A stretch of 64,000 nt of DNA, taken from positions 1,922,001 through 1,986,000 of the forward strand of contig WACJ01000405.1 of the NCBI GenBank assembly GCA_008973525.1, given 5' to 3'. The number at the start of each line of letters is the position of its first letter. Position 1 is the stretch's first letter. Both the position numbers and the translations under genes were made by a program. Source of the DNA: Stenopsyche tienmushanensis. Its lineage: Eukaryota; Arthropoda; Insecta; Trichoptera; Stenopsychidae. The notes under the pieces are model-generated. The model was not told the origin of the DNA and made no database searches. It saw only the letters and a program-made list of their open reading frames with translations. Below are positions 9,970 to 22,289 of this stretch, piece after piece.

Positions 9970-11080
9970 AGATATGGTAGAAGATATCTGATCCGATGGT
10001 GATGTCGTATACCTAATTAAAAATAATAACAAAGGTACTATCACCACAAATGCTTTCAGTTAGGCAAATAATCTATTCAAACAATCGTCGAAAATCGCGA
10101 ATATACTCAAAGTCTAAATCTATTGATACGTTTTCAATAAAAGACTTTTTGATATGTAACTTCGTGTAAATACAACTTTTTATTGGCTAACATGGTCAAA
10201 CTACATGGATTTAAAGTAAACTTTTTTTTTATAAAAACGCAGAAAAAGTGATTTCAGTATAAAAATATAATCATTATATAAACATGCTTTCTAGTTGGTT
10301 CAAGTTGGTGTGTAAAAAATATTTGTAAATGATTTGTCATTGATTATGTATTGATAATAAGCGTCCCTGATATGCATATCGCGAGCAGGTGTGAATGCGG
10401 CCCGGTTAGTTGATGCAGGTGCTGGCAGATAACAGAGTGAAAATCCAATAACAATATTTACTTAAATTATGAATAACGCATTCATATCACGTTACAAAAT
10501 GCATAACTGTTGATGTTATCAGGGTGATGAATAGATGCAGTCATCGATAAAGATGAAACATTTTATTCATTCGGCATGAGAAATAGTACCCTTTCGTTTT
10601 GTTTTTTTTTTGTAATAAACCCCAATACAAGAATAAAATACAGGAAACCCAGCAGGTTGCAGGCACGTTTCTTTTTATTTTTGGACACACAATGTTAAAT
10701 AATACAACAACACAAGGCAAAAAAATACATTTTTCACAAGAACGCAAAAAACATTCACTCTCTGTCGTACGAAATGTCGAGATTCGCCAAATTTGCGAAA
10801 GCCGCTTGAGGGAAAAAAATATTCGCTAAACTATGTTACCCTGTCGAATAATAAACGAAGAATTGTTTTTTTTTATATTCCACAAAAGCCAAAAAATAGA
10901 TGGATTTAGCATGTGTTGTAAGCATTCATAGCAATTTCAAAAGGATGCCAAAAATATTTTGTTCCAATACATCAATGAATTTTATTGTAAGCGACAGGAC
11001 GAAAGGAAAATTTGACTTGAAATGACCAATCAAAAAATATGTATTTCATACGAACAAATTAGCTATCCAATATAGTAGTA
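9970..11080. other. Intron 2 sequence with no recognised element
   Basis: AT-rich, with poly-A/T runs near 10220 and 10600. Overlapping open frames of 68-76 codons on both strands at 10541-10829 look like chance frames in low-complexity sequence. Confidence 0.45.
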
Positions 11081-12995
11081 TTAGGGGGACCCGAAAGTAT
11101 TGTCGAAAATTTTAAGATCTTATTTTGATTTTGGTTGGAATGCCACAGAAGTCAGTTAAAATATTAAAGATGTTTACAGTGAAATGATAAAGTCCGCAGA
11201 TGCTAATATTGATTCTACGAATGCAATGGAAACATAAGAGATGAACCGAGAACCGAAAGACATTCGAATTTTGATAACCGTGCATTAAAATCTCTAATCG
11301 AATAAAGACTGGAATAATTTTTCAAACATATTTAAAATTCATTTAAAAAACGAATAGGATGGATGCTATGGAGTAAGATGGGTAGGACCGCATGCCTTGA
11401 CCGAAACACGTGCTACATCTACTTGACAACACAAAAATAGTCAATTTTTCTTCGATTGCTCACTATTTTTTAATTTTTTAATATAATTTCCTAATTATAG
11501 TCTATACTGTACATGATATTATATAATATAAAAATATGTTTAATTTTTTTGTTGCAAATCATCTGTCCAGGACATAGGACTTCCGTGGTGAAGAATGTCA
11601 TTGCTTGTCCATCGACATACGTGGCTCCCCCAACTTGGGTTCAGATATTTAAATCGGACAATAGAAGCTGAAGCGGACAAAAGAAGGGACGAAGCAAAAA
11701 AGGAAGGGCCTTCAAATTTTGATAAAAATTCAGGCTTTATCGCAGTCTGAAATCTCTTCGGACCACTGTGCAAACTCATTAGCGAAATGAATAGGATAGA
11801 TGATATGGTGTAGGATGGGTATTGCATATTTTGATCGAACACAGTCTACGCCTTCTTGACAACACAGCACAATAGTCTCTTTTTGAGTAACATTGTAATA
11901 ACTGATGATATATGCCTTATTTATTATAATATACGATGAAAAAATCAATAGCTTTCTCGAAAAGAGTCCCCAATTTCAACCCTTAAACCCGGATTGACGA
12001 TAAAACACATCTTCCTTAATTCCCAGACCTAGTTCCGTCGGATTTTAGAAATGCAGTTGAAGTCGATTGTTTTTATAAAGGGATGGAAGGACTGCTAAAG
12101 CGTTGGGAAGATTCATTGAACAATGAAGGGAATTATTAGGATGTCCTGTAAGTTCCTTTCGTTTTCATATTAAGAAAAAAAATAAACATTTTTAATATAA
12201 AATTTTTATACAATTTTTTTAATTAAAATTTTTACTACGTAAAGAATTTTTCAATGAAAGAAATAAATAATAATCTGATGAGGTAATGTCCCGAGAGGAT
12301 GGAGGATGAGGTAAAATATCCCAGTCAAATGATAATAATTTATTTCTGACGAGCAAAGACACATGAGGCCTGGCGTTAACGTGATGAAAAATAACGCCTC
12401 TGTTCGCTAATTCTGGTCATTTTCTGGCAATTGCATCCTTTAGATTGTCTAGTTGGAAACAATATTTTGTTGAATTGATTGTTTCACCTTGCTGAAGTAG
12501 CTTACAATAAAGTACCCTCTTCCAGTTCCACCAAATGCCTAGCAAAACTTTTTTTTGGATGTAGGCCAGGTTTAGCTACAGTTAAAGCTTCTGTACCCTT
12601 GGTCCGAGACCGTCTACGTTGGATATTCTCATAGAGTATCCAACTTCCATCTCCAGTGACAAGTCTCTTCAAAAAAGGGTAGCTATTATGTCGTTGGAGA
12701 AGAAGATCGCATGTTGAAATACGCTGAAGTTTATTTGAGTCAGTCAGTTCATGAGGAAGCCACACATCTGAACTATTGATGTAGCCCAATTTTGTCAGAT
12801 GATTATGGACGGATGTTCACGGAATTTGTAACGTGTTAGCTATTTCGCGAACTGTATATCGCGGGTTTTCTTCAACCATGGCTATGATAAGATCTGTGTT
12901 CATTTGCGAAAGAAACTTATGGGACAATCTAATATATTTTATAATGATTGTAAATAAAAAAATCTTAATTTACGAATACTTTCGGGTTGCCCTAA
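11081..12995 (+). mobile_element. mariner family B, split by a nested mariner A
   Basis: The left end TTAGGGGGACCCGAAAGTAT follows TA (11079-11080). The right end (atactttcgggttgccctaa) stops at 12995 before TA (12996-12997), so the termini are inverted repeats. At 12010-12135 the plus strand reads PDLVPSDF and, after a deletion, FYKGMEGLLKRWEDSLNNEGNY. This is the mariner C-terminus, including the third catalytic Asp region. Mariner A (12136-12932) sits just after it. The 11110-12000 interior is decayed and contains two direct repeats (near 11340-11450 and 11780-11880). Confidence 0.65.
12136..12932 (-). mobile_element. mariner family A, nested copy (797 bp, internally deleted)
   Basis: Termini are inverted repeats: TTAGGATGTCC at 12136 and the inverse of TTAGATTGTCCCATAAGTTT at 12932, with TA on both sides (12134-12135, 12933-12934). 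The minus strand encodes part of the transposase: SDVWLPHELTDSNKLQR, ISTCDLLLQRHNS, PFLKRLVTGDGSWILYEN (mariner D motif, here TGDxSW). The region holding the second and third catalytic Asp is largely lost. The same family occurs at 16762, 30447, 48319, 52079, 55215 and 56691. Confidence 0.8.
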
Positions 12996-12999
12996 TATA

Positions 13000-13790
13000 T
13001 TATCGGTTTTTGGAATATATATACATACATATATATATTATTTGACTTTATAATAAATTGTAAGTATTTTATGTAGGGATTGAACAACAATTCTCTGTTG
13101 TCCATATCAACGTTTATTTCACATACATACATATGTGTTTATTTTATCTTAATATGAGCACACCAGCAAACAGCTTCGTTGCTATTATATGAGGATGTAT
13201 TTCAATGAGAATTGTTAAAATGTGGTAACGATAACCACATTTTATCCCAACTAGACATTAGTCTTTCATTCATTGCCCAATTGTTTTACTTTGTAGCGGA
13301 AAATTCGTTGTGGGCTTCTAAAATTTATTATTGAGCTGTTTAAATTGTATCAACACGCATTCTTTTGGCAAACAAGTACTATTTCATCAAACGAGATTAT
13401 ACAATAGCGGTAGAGAATTTAACGACACGAAAAATAAGATAAAAATCGATTTCCCTGGCAGATTTTTACATAATGCGAAACGTGTGACAGTTGAGATTTC
13501 CATTTCATCTCTATATAATTGCTTTTATTCGTTGGGGGATGGATTGAACTTTCGCATGCCAAATCGATATTCAAATTATGATAATATCTTAGAGAACTTG
13601 TATATTAGACTGTAACATATCAAGCTGCCGACTAGTCAGAGATCAACCACGATTGGACATGCACGATGGCAGTATATAATTTATAAGTTCATCTGTTAAA
13701 ATTTATTAATGTAAAAACACCTTAGATTGTCTTTAAATATGAAATAAATTCTGATATTGCTACCAGATGCATAAAAATAAAACATCGTCG
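13000..13790. other. Intron 2 sequence with no recognised element
   Basis: AT-rich. A 94-codon plus-strand frame (13331-13615) starts only from TTG, has no motif and no splice context; it is not called as a gene. Confidence 0.45.
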
Positions 13791-13794
13791 AAGA

Positions 13795-14055
13795 GTAATC
13801 ACGCATATTTGCGTTCGGCCTCGTGTGTTAAAGAAAGCATTCTCGCACATCGAGTGCAGATATTAGTGGATCGAAAACAGAGATAGACATGGAGTGTCTT
13901 GCGTCTCATCTTACAGTAAAGGTACCCATACACATCTTAATATTCTCAAATATATTGATCCATAGCGTTTCATTTTCAATGTTGTGCTTTTATTCCTAAT
14001 ACTATATTGCTATTTATTCAAATAATTATTTCTAACATCACGTTTAACTCACTAA
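13795..14055 (-). mobile_element. TTAA-MITE family L, copy 5
   Basis: The minus strand matches 33590-33760 and 37950-38110: gaaacgctatggatc, tatttgagaatattaagatg, gtgtatgggtacc, tctgtttt, gtgcgagaatgc. Non-coding, diverged; ends not resolved. Confidence 0.5.
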
Positions 14056-14059
14056 TCAA

Positions 14060-15705
14060 AGGGTTTGTACACTCATTAATCATTGGTAAAAGGCTATCAA
14101 AACTGATGAAGTTATTTTGCGTTACGACCTAATATTTTGCGATAAAATTTCATGCGATTTTTTTATTTATGTATGTCCTAAGTTGAATACAAGAAGTAAG
14201 TTTCAATAAAAGCCCCGATTATTCATATTTTTATCATTAAATGAATCAAAGAATCCATAGAGATTTTAATAAAATTATCCATCTTCCATGTGAATAGATG
14301 GCATTAAACTTGAGAGCTTGTAAGGTCACAGAATTACATTTGATATTATTTCACCGCAGAAGGCTCAAATTTGTATTATAATATTACGAGGGAAATAATT
14401 GAAATGTTAGATAAAATAGATGTATATTATTTAATAGAAAGAAAAACAACAATATGGATGTTAGATACAAGCAATGTGTAAGGTTGTATCAAAGTAAAAC
14501 TCGGATAAAAATTACGAAAGATAAATATACTTGAGTCTTATTAATTTGTAATAAATGTGCCGAGTGTATTTAATTGAATCAAAAGTATTAAACGAGGAAA
14601 ATGCCAATTATTAGATTGCTAAAATATATCATATTATAAATTATGATATAGAAAATGAAAGCGGTGATTTTTAATCGAGTAAATGAGCTTAAACTGTTAT
14701 ATATATATAAGTGAATGTCTACTGGATGTCCGCGCGCTGTCTCGGTGTCCGATCCGCTTTGCTAAGGTAAACAAAGCCTCGTGTCAACTGTACCGAGAGG
14801 CGATAATGGCATGCCCGGTTTGGTAATGTAAAAGAAGCTTTTAGTCAACTATGCCGAGGGGTGGTAATGGCATGCTATAATTCTTCTCTGAAACATAAAT
14901 CCGCCACGACATGTAGCAACTGTACCAGGTTTTTAGTGAAAAAAAAAGATGAATAATATCATCGGAGCTACAGTTTGAAATGAAAAATTTCAAGAAGAGG
15001 TTGCGTCCCAATGATTCCGATTGATATGCTATTCGAATTCAAACGTGTGTAGTTTCCGGTACGAGCATCAACAAAGAACAGAAACACACAGGGTATGCGT
15101 GCATGCTTCTCACATGGACAGCTGTATGTGGGCTACTCACGCCCAAATCATTTCTTGCCAAACGGTACGCATCATATGGGCAAGTATTGTGAATCTAAAA
15201 GCACTTCATTAGCACTCTGAGCGCGGGTGGGAGCTAGCTAAATATTCTAATTTTACTTTGGGATTCTTAGGCTAGGATGAATATATAGATGAAAACTGCT
15301 TAAAAATTAAATAGACGAAAATAATTATATATAGGGTAGGGAAGAATTGGAATAGCGTTAGAAAGATGTGTAAAATAATAAAAACGTTATATATGAAATG
15401 TTTGTTATTTTATATTTTTTACTAAATATTCGAATACTTTCGGGTCCTCCTAATATCTACAAGTATGCTAAACTCATCCCTCTCATAATACTGACTTCAT
15501 TTAAATACACTGTATAATAAGCATCTTAAATATTCTCATTTGTAAAAGACAACATATTACTTTGTGAAATATGAAATGCAAAAATATACTATGCAAAATT
15601 ATTCAAATTATTTCAGATTTAAAAAATGCACGCATGTCTTTATATTTAATGGTTTTTTATTTATTAAGATTTTTCCAACTTAATTAACAAATCAATAAAA
15701 TATTC
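14060..15705. other. Intron 2 sequence, mostly unassigned, with one small tandem duplication
   Basis: AT-rich and without recognised elements except at 14781-14880, where a unit reading gtcaactgtaccgagaggcg, ataatggcatgc is repeated about 60 bp later as gtcaactatgccgaggggtg, gtaatggcatgc. A solo mariner-B-like terminus (atactttcgggtcctcctaa) lies at 15432-15453. Confidence 0.45.
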
Positions 15706-15712
15706 ATCTTAC

Positions 15713-15863
15713 TTTGAGGCCGCACCCATGACACTTTCAGCTGAAGATTTCCAGAATCATGGGAGTGAGGTACGGCAGAAAGATTCCGCACCAATTCCGC
15801 CATTTGGACACGATAAGTGTTGTCAACCACTGTCGTCTTGGCCTCTGCGATGGCTGCTTGGGT
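15713..15863 (-). CDS. Host gene exon 2: linker and first strands of fibronectin-III-like domain
   Basis: Minus-strand exon of 151 bp. The acceptor is ttattttgcag (ending 15864) and the donor CTCAAA|GTAAGATG (intron from 15712). Phase 0 in, phase 1 out, matching exons 1 and 3. It encodes residues 68-117, starting TQAAIAEAKTTVVDN, with an NLS glycosylation site, then QLKVSWVRPQ. The KVSWVRP segment has the conserved Trp of a fibronectin-III B strand followed by the expected proline. Codon choice and G+C are visibly different from the flanking intron. No transposon similarity. Confidence 0.78.
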
Positions 15864-15864
15864 C

Positions 15865-16600
15865 TGCAAAATAAGTCAACAAATCGTTAAGGCAACCATC
15901 TTATTGCCGGACAATGTTTTGTCGTCGTTGTCAACATTTGAGAAATGTGCCAACGACGATATATCGTCGTCTCACTATTCACATCGCGAAAAAACTCTGT
16001 CTCCATTTTTATTTATATATATATACTCTTATTTAATGCAATAATTTGCTACTCTTACATCTTTTTTTGCTACTCTATAAAAATTAGAATTTATGTATGC
16101 TAGATGAATGAATACGCAAGTGCAATATGATTAGTATGTTTTTTTAGAGTCACAAATGATGTCAAATTGGCTGGTCATTCTTCACTCAAGTGCAGTTTTT
16201 CAGTCGCCTATTTCAGTCGAATAGATTATATGTTAAAACACAAGTTAATAATAACAAAAACAGGATTTGAGATACAAAACTATTTACAGATTTAAACCAA
16301 TTCCCTTGGTGTTTCATTTGAGTAATTGGTTCCTGAGTTTTGCTATCATCAGATTATATTGATTGGAAAACAAGAAAGCAGAATTGAATTAATTTTGAAT
16401 TAGTAAAAGCAATGTTACAAATTTACACGAAAAACCTGAAAAACACGAACAAAAAAATAAGCAAATCATTAAAGTAAGTAAATAAATTAGATACATAAAA
16501 TAATATAATGTAATTTTTTTTTTTTAACAATCTATCCTTTGAGGGACCCGATTTCAACCCTTCTGGTAGTCTTGACTCTTGAGTTGAGGTCTGATATGAC
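15865..16600. other. Intron 1 sequence with a perfect palindrome
   Basis: No gene or element is recognised. A 16-bp perfect palindrome, CGACGATATATCGTCG, lies at about 15955-15970, and a related tract (gatatatcgtcgat) recurs at 16743-16756. Confidence 0.4.
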
Positions 16601-16619
16601 GAGCATTTTATATGTAATT

Positions 16620-16735
16620 GCGTGGTTTTACGTTTGTTGTTGTTTTTTTTTTTGGGGGGGGAGTCGCGGGTCATACGACTTTTATAAAAAGGGGCTGCCA
16701 CTCGAAAAAGGTTGGGAACCTATGCTTTGGGTGCT
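16620..16735 (-). mobile_element. Possible hAT-type MITE end
   Basis: The minus strand reads caaagcataggttcccaacc, then tttttcgagtggcagcccc. A variable start followed by GGTTCCCAACCTTTTTCG is a common pattern at hAT/Charlie-like MITE ends. A T-run plus G-run (about 16640-16660) follows. No second end or target duplication was found. Confidence 0.35.
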
Positions 16736-16761
16736 AAACAACGATATATCGTCGATTATCA

Positions 16762-17419
16762 AACCCGCGATATACTGTTCGCGAAATAGCTAACAAGTTA
16801 GAAATTCCGCGAACATCCGTCCATAATCATCTGACAAAATTGGGCTACAACAATCGTTCAGATGTGTGGCTTCCTCATGAACTGACTGACTTAAATAAAC
16901 TTCAGCGTATTTCAACATGCGATCATCTTCTCCGACGACATAATAGCCAACCTTTTTTGAAGAGACTTGTCACTGGAGATGAAAGTTCGTTGGATACTCT
17001 ATAAGAATATCCAACGTAAACGGTATTGGACCAAGGGTACAGAAGCTTTAACTGTAGCTAAACCTGGCCTACATCCAAAAAAAGTTTTGATATGCATTTT
17101 GTGGGACTGGAAGGGGGTAGTTTATTATGAGCTACTTCAGCAAGGTGAAACGATCAATTCAACAAAATATTTTTTCCAACTAGACAATCTAAAGGATGCA
17201 ATTGCCAGAAAACGGCCAGAATTAGTGAACAGACATAGTGTTGTTCGTGAACAAACCTGGGAAATTTTAGCAAGAAGGCATTAAAAGGCTTCCAGTAAGA
17301 TGGAGAAAGTTAATAGAACAGAATGGATCATATGTTATTCAATAAATTTTGATGTAATACAAATTATTGTTTATTTTTTTCTTAATATGAAAACGAAAGA
17401 AACTTATCGGACACCCTAA
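16762..17419 (+). mobile_element. mariner family A, 5'-truncated copy
   Basis: Plus-strand segments read RYTVREIANKLEIPRTSVHN, DVWLPHELTDLNKLQR, then after frameshifts TKGTEALTVAKPGLHPKK, WDWKGVVYYELLQQGETIN and LDNLKDAIARKRPELVN. The C-terminus is short. The right terminus (cgaaagaaacttatcggaca, ccctaa) ends at 17419 before TA. This copy covers much of the transposase but lacks the 5' end and is frameshifted and deleted after the second catalytic region. Confidence 0.8.
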
Positions 17420-17424
17420 TATAA

Positions 17425-18500
17425 TCTCTACAATAATAAAATATAATTTCTATTTGTTAAGCATGTCACAAAAAAGCTAAGCATGTCATAAGAACTAAGA
17501 AAATTGTGGTGTGCCACGAAATTGTGGTTAAACAGTATGTGTTCCGCGAAAGATAAAAGATTGTCGAACTCTGACCTAGGTCACCCACTGGGTCCATAAA
17601 TAAAACTCAGAAGACGTGCTACCTTCAATATAGAGCGTATAAGATGAATATATGAGTAAAATATAGATATCGTAATTTTCTTTGAATGAATATTAAAGAG
17701 GATGGATGGATAAGTATCATAAATAAATATAATTTGACAGCATCGATTGAGTGATGCCGGTAACATTTGATCTGGTGGTAGCTGTATATTGAATATTTTA
17801 TTTTTATGAAATGAATGGGATAAATTCAACGATATTCATAACAATGAAACAAAGGCACTTTGTAAATATAAATCCGCAATGATATTACAAAGGTGCGAAT
17901 ATGTACATCTTATTATATTCCTTCCGGAGGACATCTGGCTTCAATAATTTTCATCTCAGACTTCATCAATATAGAAATTAGGAAATTTAGACGGATCCCG
18001 AATGCTAAATAATTAAAGCACCTTTGTCTTCGGCACGTAATTATTATTTCAAACGTCACCGAAGACATTAGGGATTAATGAATTTGTAGAAATGTGCGAT
18101 TCCGCCCAATCCAAGCTCCCGTTATAAACGAGCAATTCCTCGTGGCAATAGGAGCAATTTTTTTTAATCAGAATATCTTGATTATTGTGGCACAAGGTGT
18201 ATAGAGTTGTTTGAAGATTATCGAAGCGTTGATTTTCTCGAAAAAAAACTGTTTGTTTTAAATAATTTGTTCTTGGAAAGCCGAAAAGTTCATACTGTCG
18301 AAATATTTTCATGAATTCTTTGAATAGCGTACGGAAAATACGTTTTATTGAGTTTGTACCAAAACAACTATTTTTTTCATAGTACTGAACGATCTGAAAA
18401 CGCCACTATTTGTATTCGAAAGATTGTTTAACGCAATTACTGAAAATATATTTCCATCCAAAAAAGCATAACTAATACATCATAGAATATAAAGAAGTTA
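17425..18500. other. Intron 1 sequence with no recognised element
   Basis: AT-rich. Minus-strand frames of 82-87 codons have no motif support. Confidence 0.45.
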
Positions 18501-18504
18501 TCGA

Positions 18505-18945
18505 TTTTTTATTTCGAAGTTTCGCGTATTTGTCAGCCATTTTGTTCAGTCACAGTAAATTCATCCGATGGAAAGGTCGTCGCGTTGTCCCGCCTCTTGA
18601 TTTATTTAAATAACCCCTGTGTGACGCTTGACGATCTTCATGAAGAATTCCCTGGCATTTATCGAAGTTTCCTTGATGATATTGTGTTGAAAAAACTTGA
18701 TTACAAGAAGTTATGAGTGATATTTGTGTCCAGAATACTCATACCGAAGTACCTTCAAAATCGCATGACCGCCGCGCGCGAGTTTTTGGATCGTTTTTTG
18801 GAGCTTTTCTGGACTTAATCGTGACGATTACGTCAAAAAATAATCTAATATATTTATGAAGTATCCTTTGAATTTCAATTAAATACAGACATTTTTCGAT
18901 CCTATATAAATATTGTAACCTCACTTTCTGGATTTTGGACTTCGA
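18505..18945 (+). mobile_element. mariner-N remnant, copy 3
   Basis: The 5' block gccattttgttcagtcacag is followed by LDDIVLKKLDYKKL and, in another frame, LQNRMTAAREFLDRF, the mariner region just before the first catalytic Asp. The 3' tail (tttgaatttcaattaaatac, tattgtaacctcactttctg) matches 5230-5306 and 61322-61400. The middle of the transposase is deleted. This copy lacks the pogo-like MITE, so it preserves the empty site (ataatctaatatatttatga). Confidence 0.7.
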
Positions 18946-19130
18946 CGGCCCAAACATCAGGATATTTTTAACATTATTTTATACAGTAAATACACCATAT
19001 AATGAAACAATTTTTTGTAGAAAAGAATTTGATAAAGCACCACCTTTTTTGGTGGTATTTTACGCAGCTTTCAAGGCAGCATGTAAAAATGGCATTTTAA
19101 AAAAAATTACTCCAGCTCTATACAACAATC

Positions 19131-20012
19131 TTTGAACTACTTGGAACTCCTCTCTTTTGGCTGATCCGGCATTTCTACAAGCTATTCTGACTTTGAGTTT
19201 TGGGCCGCCGGGGTTGCTGCAAACGAAATAGGTCCTGGGGGTTGCAGGACGAACAGTCATTATATTATCTTTGGGGAGCCTTGGGGGAGCCAGAGGACTG
19301 GTAGTGTTAATTGTTGGCGTGCAAAGTAACATTAAAGCGTCGAGTGTTTCGTCATTTAGTCTGGATCTGATTTTGGAAGCCAAGCAACCTCCTGATGAAA
19401 ATGCACGCTAAGCCTCCACACTCGTTGGAGGTATCGTCATCAGATATTTAAATGCTAGTTCGAGTTGATGACCGCGTGAGCCCCCATTTTCGTACAACAC
19501 CATTAATGTGACTGATACAATTCCTTTCGGCTGAGACACGGACTAAAACTCGCAAAATTCCCGATTTTCCGACAAATTATTTATTTCCGTCGCTGCAGAT
19601 GAATTCTTATATACTATAATACTTTGATGTAATTCGTAATTATATTATGGAGGAATACAAAAATTTTGAACCCCGTATCTATTATATTTCATATCGATAT
19701 TCTCATTTTAAGAGTCGAGGTGTAGTAAATACATCACCGGTAGGGAAAGGTTAATATAACAATTTTAATAACATATATGTATACATAGATTAGACAGTTA
19801 CTGCCCCTAGGTGTCAACTAAGCTCGCCAATTAATAGTTACACCACTGTTTCCAAGCGTCCAGATTTCGGCAAGAATGTCTCGATTTAGTAGCCTTCATC
19901 GTGTTTATGAGGTGTACGATTTCTATTAGATAAAAATTTCAATCCCGGATTCTTAATCACCTTAAACTGTCCAGGATCCCAAGATCCAGGATCCCGGGAT
20001 TAGATTCCCTAA
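19131..20012 (-). mobile_element. hAT family D, copy 1 (retains C-terminal dimerisation coding)
   Basis: The minus strand encodes KIRSRLNDETLDALMLL, the conserved tail of the hAT dimerisation domain, preceded by LELAFKYLM and PPTSVEA. A terminus TAGGGAATCTAATCCCGGGA lies near 20012, and the palindromic CCCGGGATCC motif follows. The remaining transposase is missing. Bases 19788-19795 (GATTAGAC) are the intact target that in copy 2 has received a hAT MITE. Beyond the domain the 107-codon frame continues into unrecognised sequence. Confidence 0.75.
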
Positions 20013-20045
20013 ATACGACAATGCACGATACCATAAGGCGAAGAA

Positions 20046-20069
20046 GACAAGACTTTTCGATACACCTAA
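20046..20069 (-). mobile_element. Solo mariner terminus (TTAGGTGTATCGAAAAG type)
   Basis: Minus strand TTAGGTGTATCGAAAAGTCT, flanked by TA (20070-20071). The same terminus in the other orientation is at 24478-24503. The two face outward, so they do not bound one element. Confidence 0.5.
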
Positions 20070-20089
20070 TAATATGTTAATTAATCGAA

Positions 20090-21320
20090 GATCTTAAAAA
20101 TGTTTTACATTTTTATTTATAAAATGGATTAATAATTTCTGATTTTAAGCGAATTTAATCTATATGGCGATGGCCTTAATTGTATGAGTTGTGTCATCGT
20201 ATAATATTAATTTTAGGGAAAGCTCAAAAAATTCGTTTATCGGATCGATAGGATTATTGGAGTCTCCCACGATAATCTTCTTTACAGTTTCCAAGCCTCA
20301 TTTATGCCAGCTTCGATATCTAATCCATGCCATGATGAAGAGTGTCGCTTGATTCTATCAGATACTTAAATTAATTAAACTTTACACATCGTTTGGCATT
20401 GTGTGTATCTCCATTTTGGATCGTTCGAATTCAAAAAAATGTTTCTCGCCGGTGATTGATGAAGTTATTGAAGCAAAAAAAACCCATTAAGATCGCACTG
20501 GAAGATACAGAATCGGATATTAATAGAAAGCATTTCGTTGGGCGCAAACTGCGAATTCTTCGTTCTAAAACTGCCAACACTTGGATGTATTGAACTTTGT
20601 CCATAAAATTCGATGTTATGCCTTCGTCTTTTACAGGCTTATAGTATAAAATACTTTCGCTTTTTGCAGTTTAAAGGTCATGCTGTTTTAGAAAAACCGT
20701 TTCCGACAATCAAGTGTGTCAACCGCTATAACACTAGTCAGACCGGTATATGCTTGATAATCATCGACAAATTTGACAGTCGATTCCGTACATATTCCGA
20801 GATTTCTAATATCTTAAAAATTTATTGCTTTGACATAAGACGAGGAAAAACGCATCAACTAACTCATTTTTTATAGTATAATAAATCTCCATTAGTGAAA
20901 CGTATACATAGTTTCATAGGGAATAATTCAATGCCAATATGAATTTTGTTCCGAGATCATCCATTAAAATGACATATTGTACGTTGTTCATATAAAAATA
21001 AATAATAAATTAACAATTTGAACAAATTTCGATAGAATACAGAAGCCAAATTTGCATTTAATCCGGATGATATGGATATATGTCAGTAATTAATGTGAAT
21101 TCTACCCCATTGATCTTATAAAGGCATATTACGCACATTCTCTTTCTCATCGATTAGCGTAAAGCTATGTATTAAATGTTCCATTAGGTTGTATGTTGCT
21201 TTATGATGATCCGATTTTCTATCCAGAATTTAAATGATCCTGTATTTTACGATTCAATACAAACGAACGTGTTCAAATTTGTATACATTCTGATATTTAA
21301 TTTTTTATTGTCATTTAATC
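20090..21320. other. Intron 1 sequence with no recognised element
   Basis: AT-rich; the plus-strand 87-codon frame at 20613 has no recognisable motif. Confidence 0.45.
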
Positions 21321-21324
21321 CTTT

Positions 21325-21860
21325 GATTAGTGAGCTATCGCACACACAAATCCGCTTTACTCTCAGAACTGCGCAGCGTGAGTCAAGTTTGTATATCAAT
21401 AAATTAACCATAACCGTTTGAGTAGTGAGATAATTTAAAAACATCATGAACTTATATGCTATATTTGTATGTCCGCCACTTATCATTTGTACAAATCCAT
21501 TTAACTATCATGACCGTCGCAGCGTGTATGAAACTTGTATTTAAATAAATAAACACTGTCGATAGCACGCAATACTCGATCATTATAGCGTTTAAATTAT
21601 AATAACTTTTTTTTACCAAGTTTTAAATATATAATTGATTTATGTGGCTTTTTGCTATTTAATATGATTCTAAGAAGACCACCAACGATCTAAGAAAACC
21701 CCATACCAGATGGTTTTCAACCGGATAGGAACCGGTATTTAGACGTGTAAGGGTAACTTTACAGCAAGACCTTACCATCGATGTACGAGTGTATGATGAT
21801 ACCCCTATCTGACTCTGTCTCCGATTCACTAATTTACGTCTGTTAATACTCGCCCATAAA
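21325..21860 (+). mobile_element. TTAA-MITE family L, copy 1
   Basis: Shares ctctcagaactgcgcagcgt, gagtcaagtttgtatatcaa, gatagcacgcaatactcg, tatttagacgtgtaagggta, actttacagcaagaccttac and ctgactctgtctccgattca with copies at 33475 and 37655. The first block appears twice (21345-21410 and 21505-21580), a partial internal duplication. Non-coding. Confidence 0.55.
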
Positions 21861-21988
21861 ATCGTAGGGAGTAATCCTATGCTTGTGGATAATAGTCGAA
21901 ACTCTAGGGGAAATTATGTAGAGTAGAGGTGAGCGAAAGCAGCCTCGTTGGTGGAGCTATAACATGTGGAACTTCCCATTACGCAAAG

Positions 21989-22280
21989 CGTTGAATAGAA
22001 AGACTCTCTTATCTAAATAACTATTTATTCCACACGAGAGAAAGAATGAGATCTGGCTGCAGGAAGGACGACCTTCCGCATCCAAGGCTAACCGACGACT
22101 CTCCCGACTCCCGCCTCCTACACGTCACTCCCCAACCGGCAACGGTGCACGCGCAAGAAGCGATCGGTCGGTATGCAGGTGCAATGTCTCCGCAGGACCA
22201 CAAGAGATGGCGCTGTTAAAATAATACATTGCACCTGAAAAGAGATGGAAGGTATCACTGTTAATCTGGCGAATTAAATC
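21989..22280 (-). mobile_element. LTR-like sequence, copy 1 (inverted)
   Basis: The minus strand is collinear with 23580-23880: ttaattcgccagattaacag, ttttcaggtgcaatgtatta, gcgccatctcttgtggtcct, gcggagacattgcacctgca, agtcgtcggttagccttgga, and gtggaataaatagttattta with an AATAAA signal. Length, polyadenylation signal and lack of coding suggest a solo LTR. No reverse transcriptase or gag lies nearby, so the class is inferred. Confidence 0.55.
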
Positions 22281-22289
22281 TGATTAACA

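Noticed and set aside
13331..13615. 94-codon plus-strand open frame as a gene
   Set aside because: It begins only at TTG, has AT-driven composition, no motif and no splice or promoter context.
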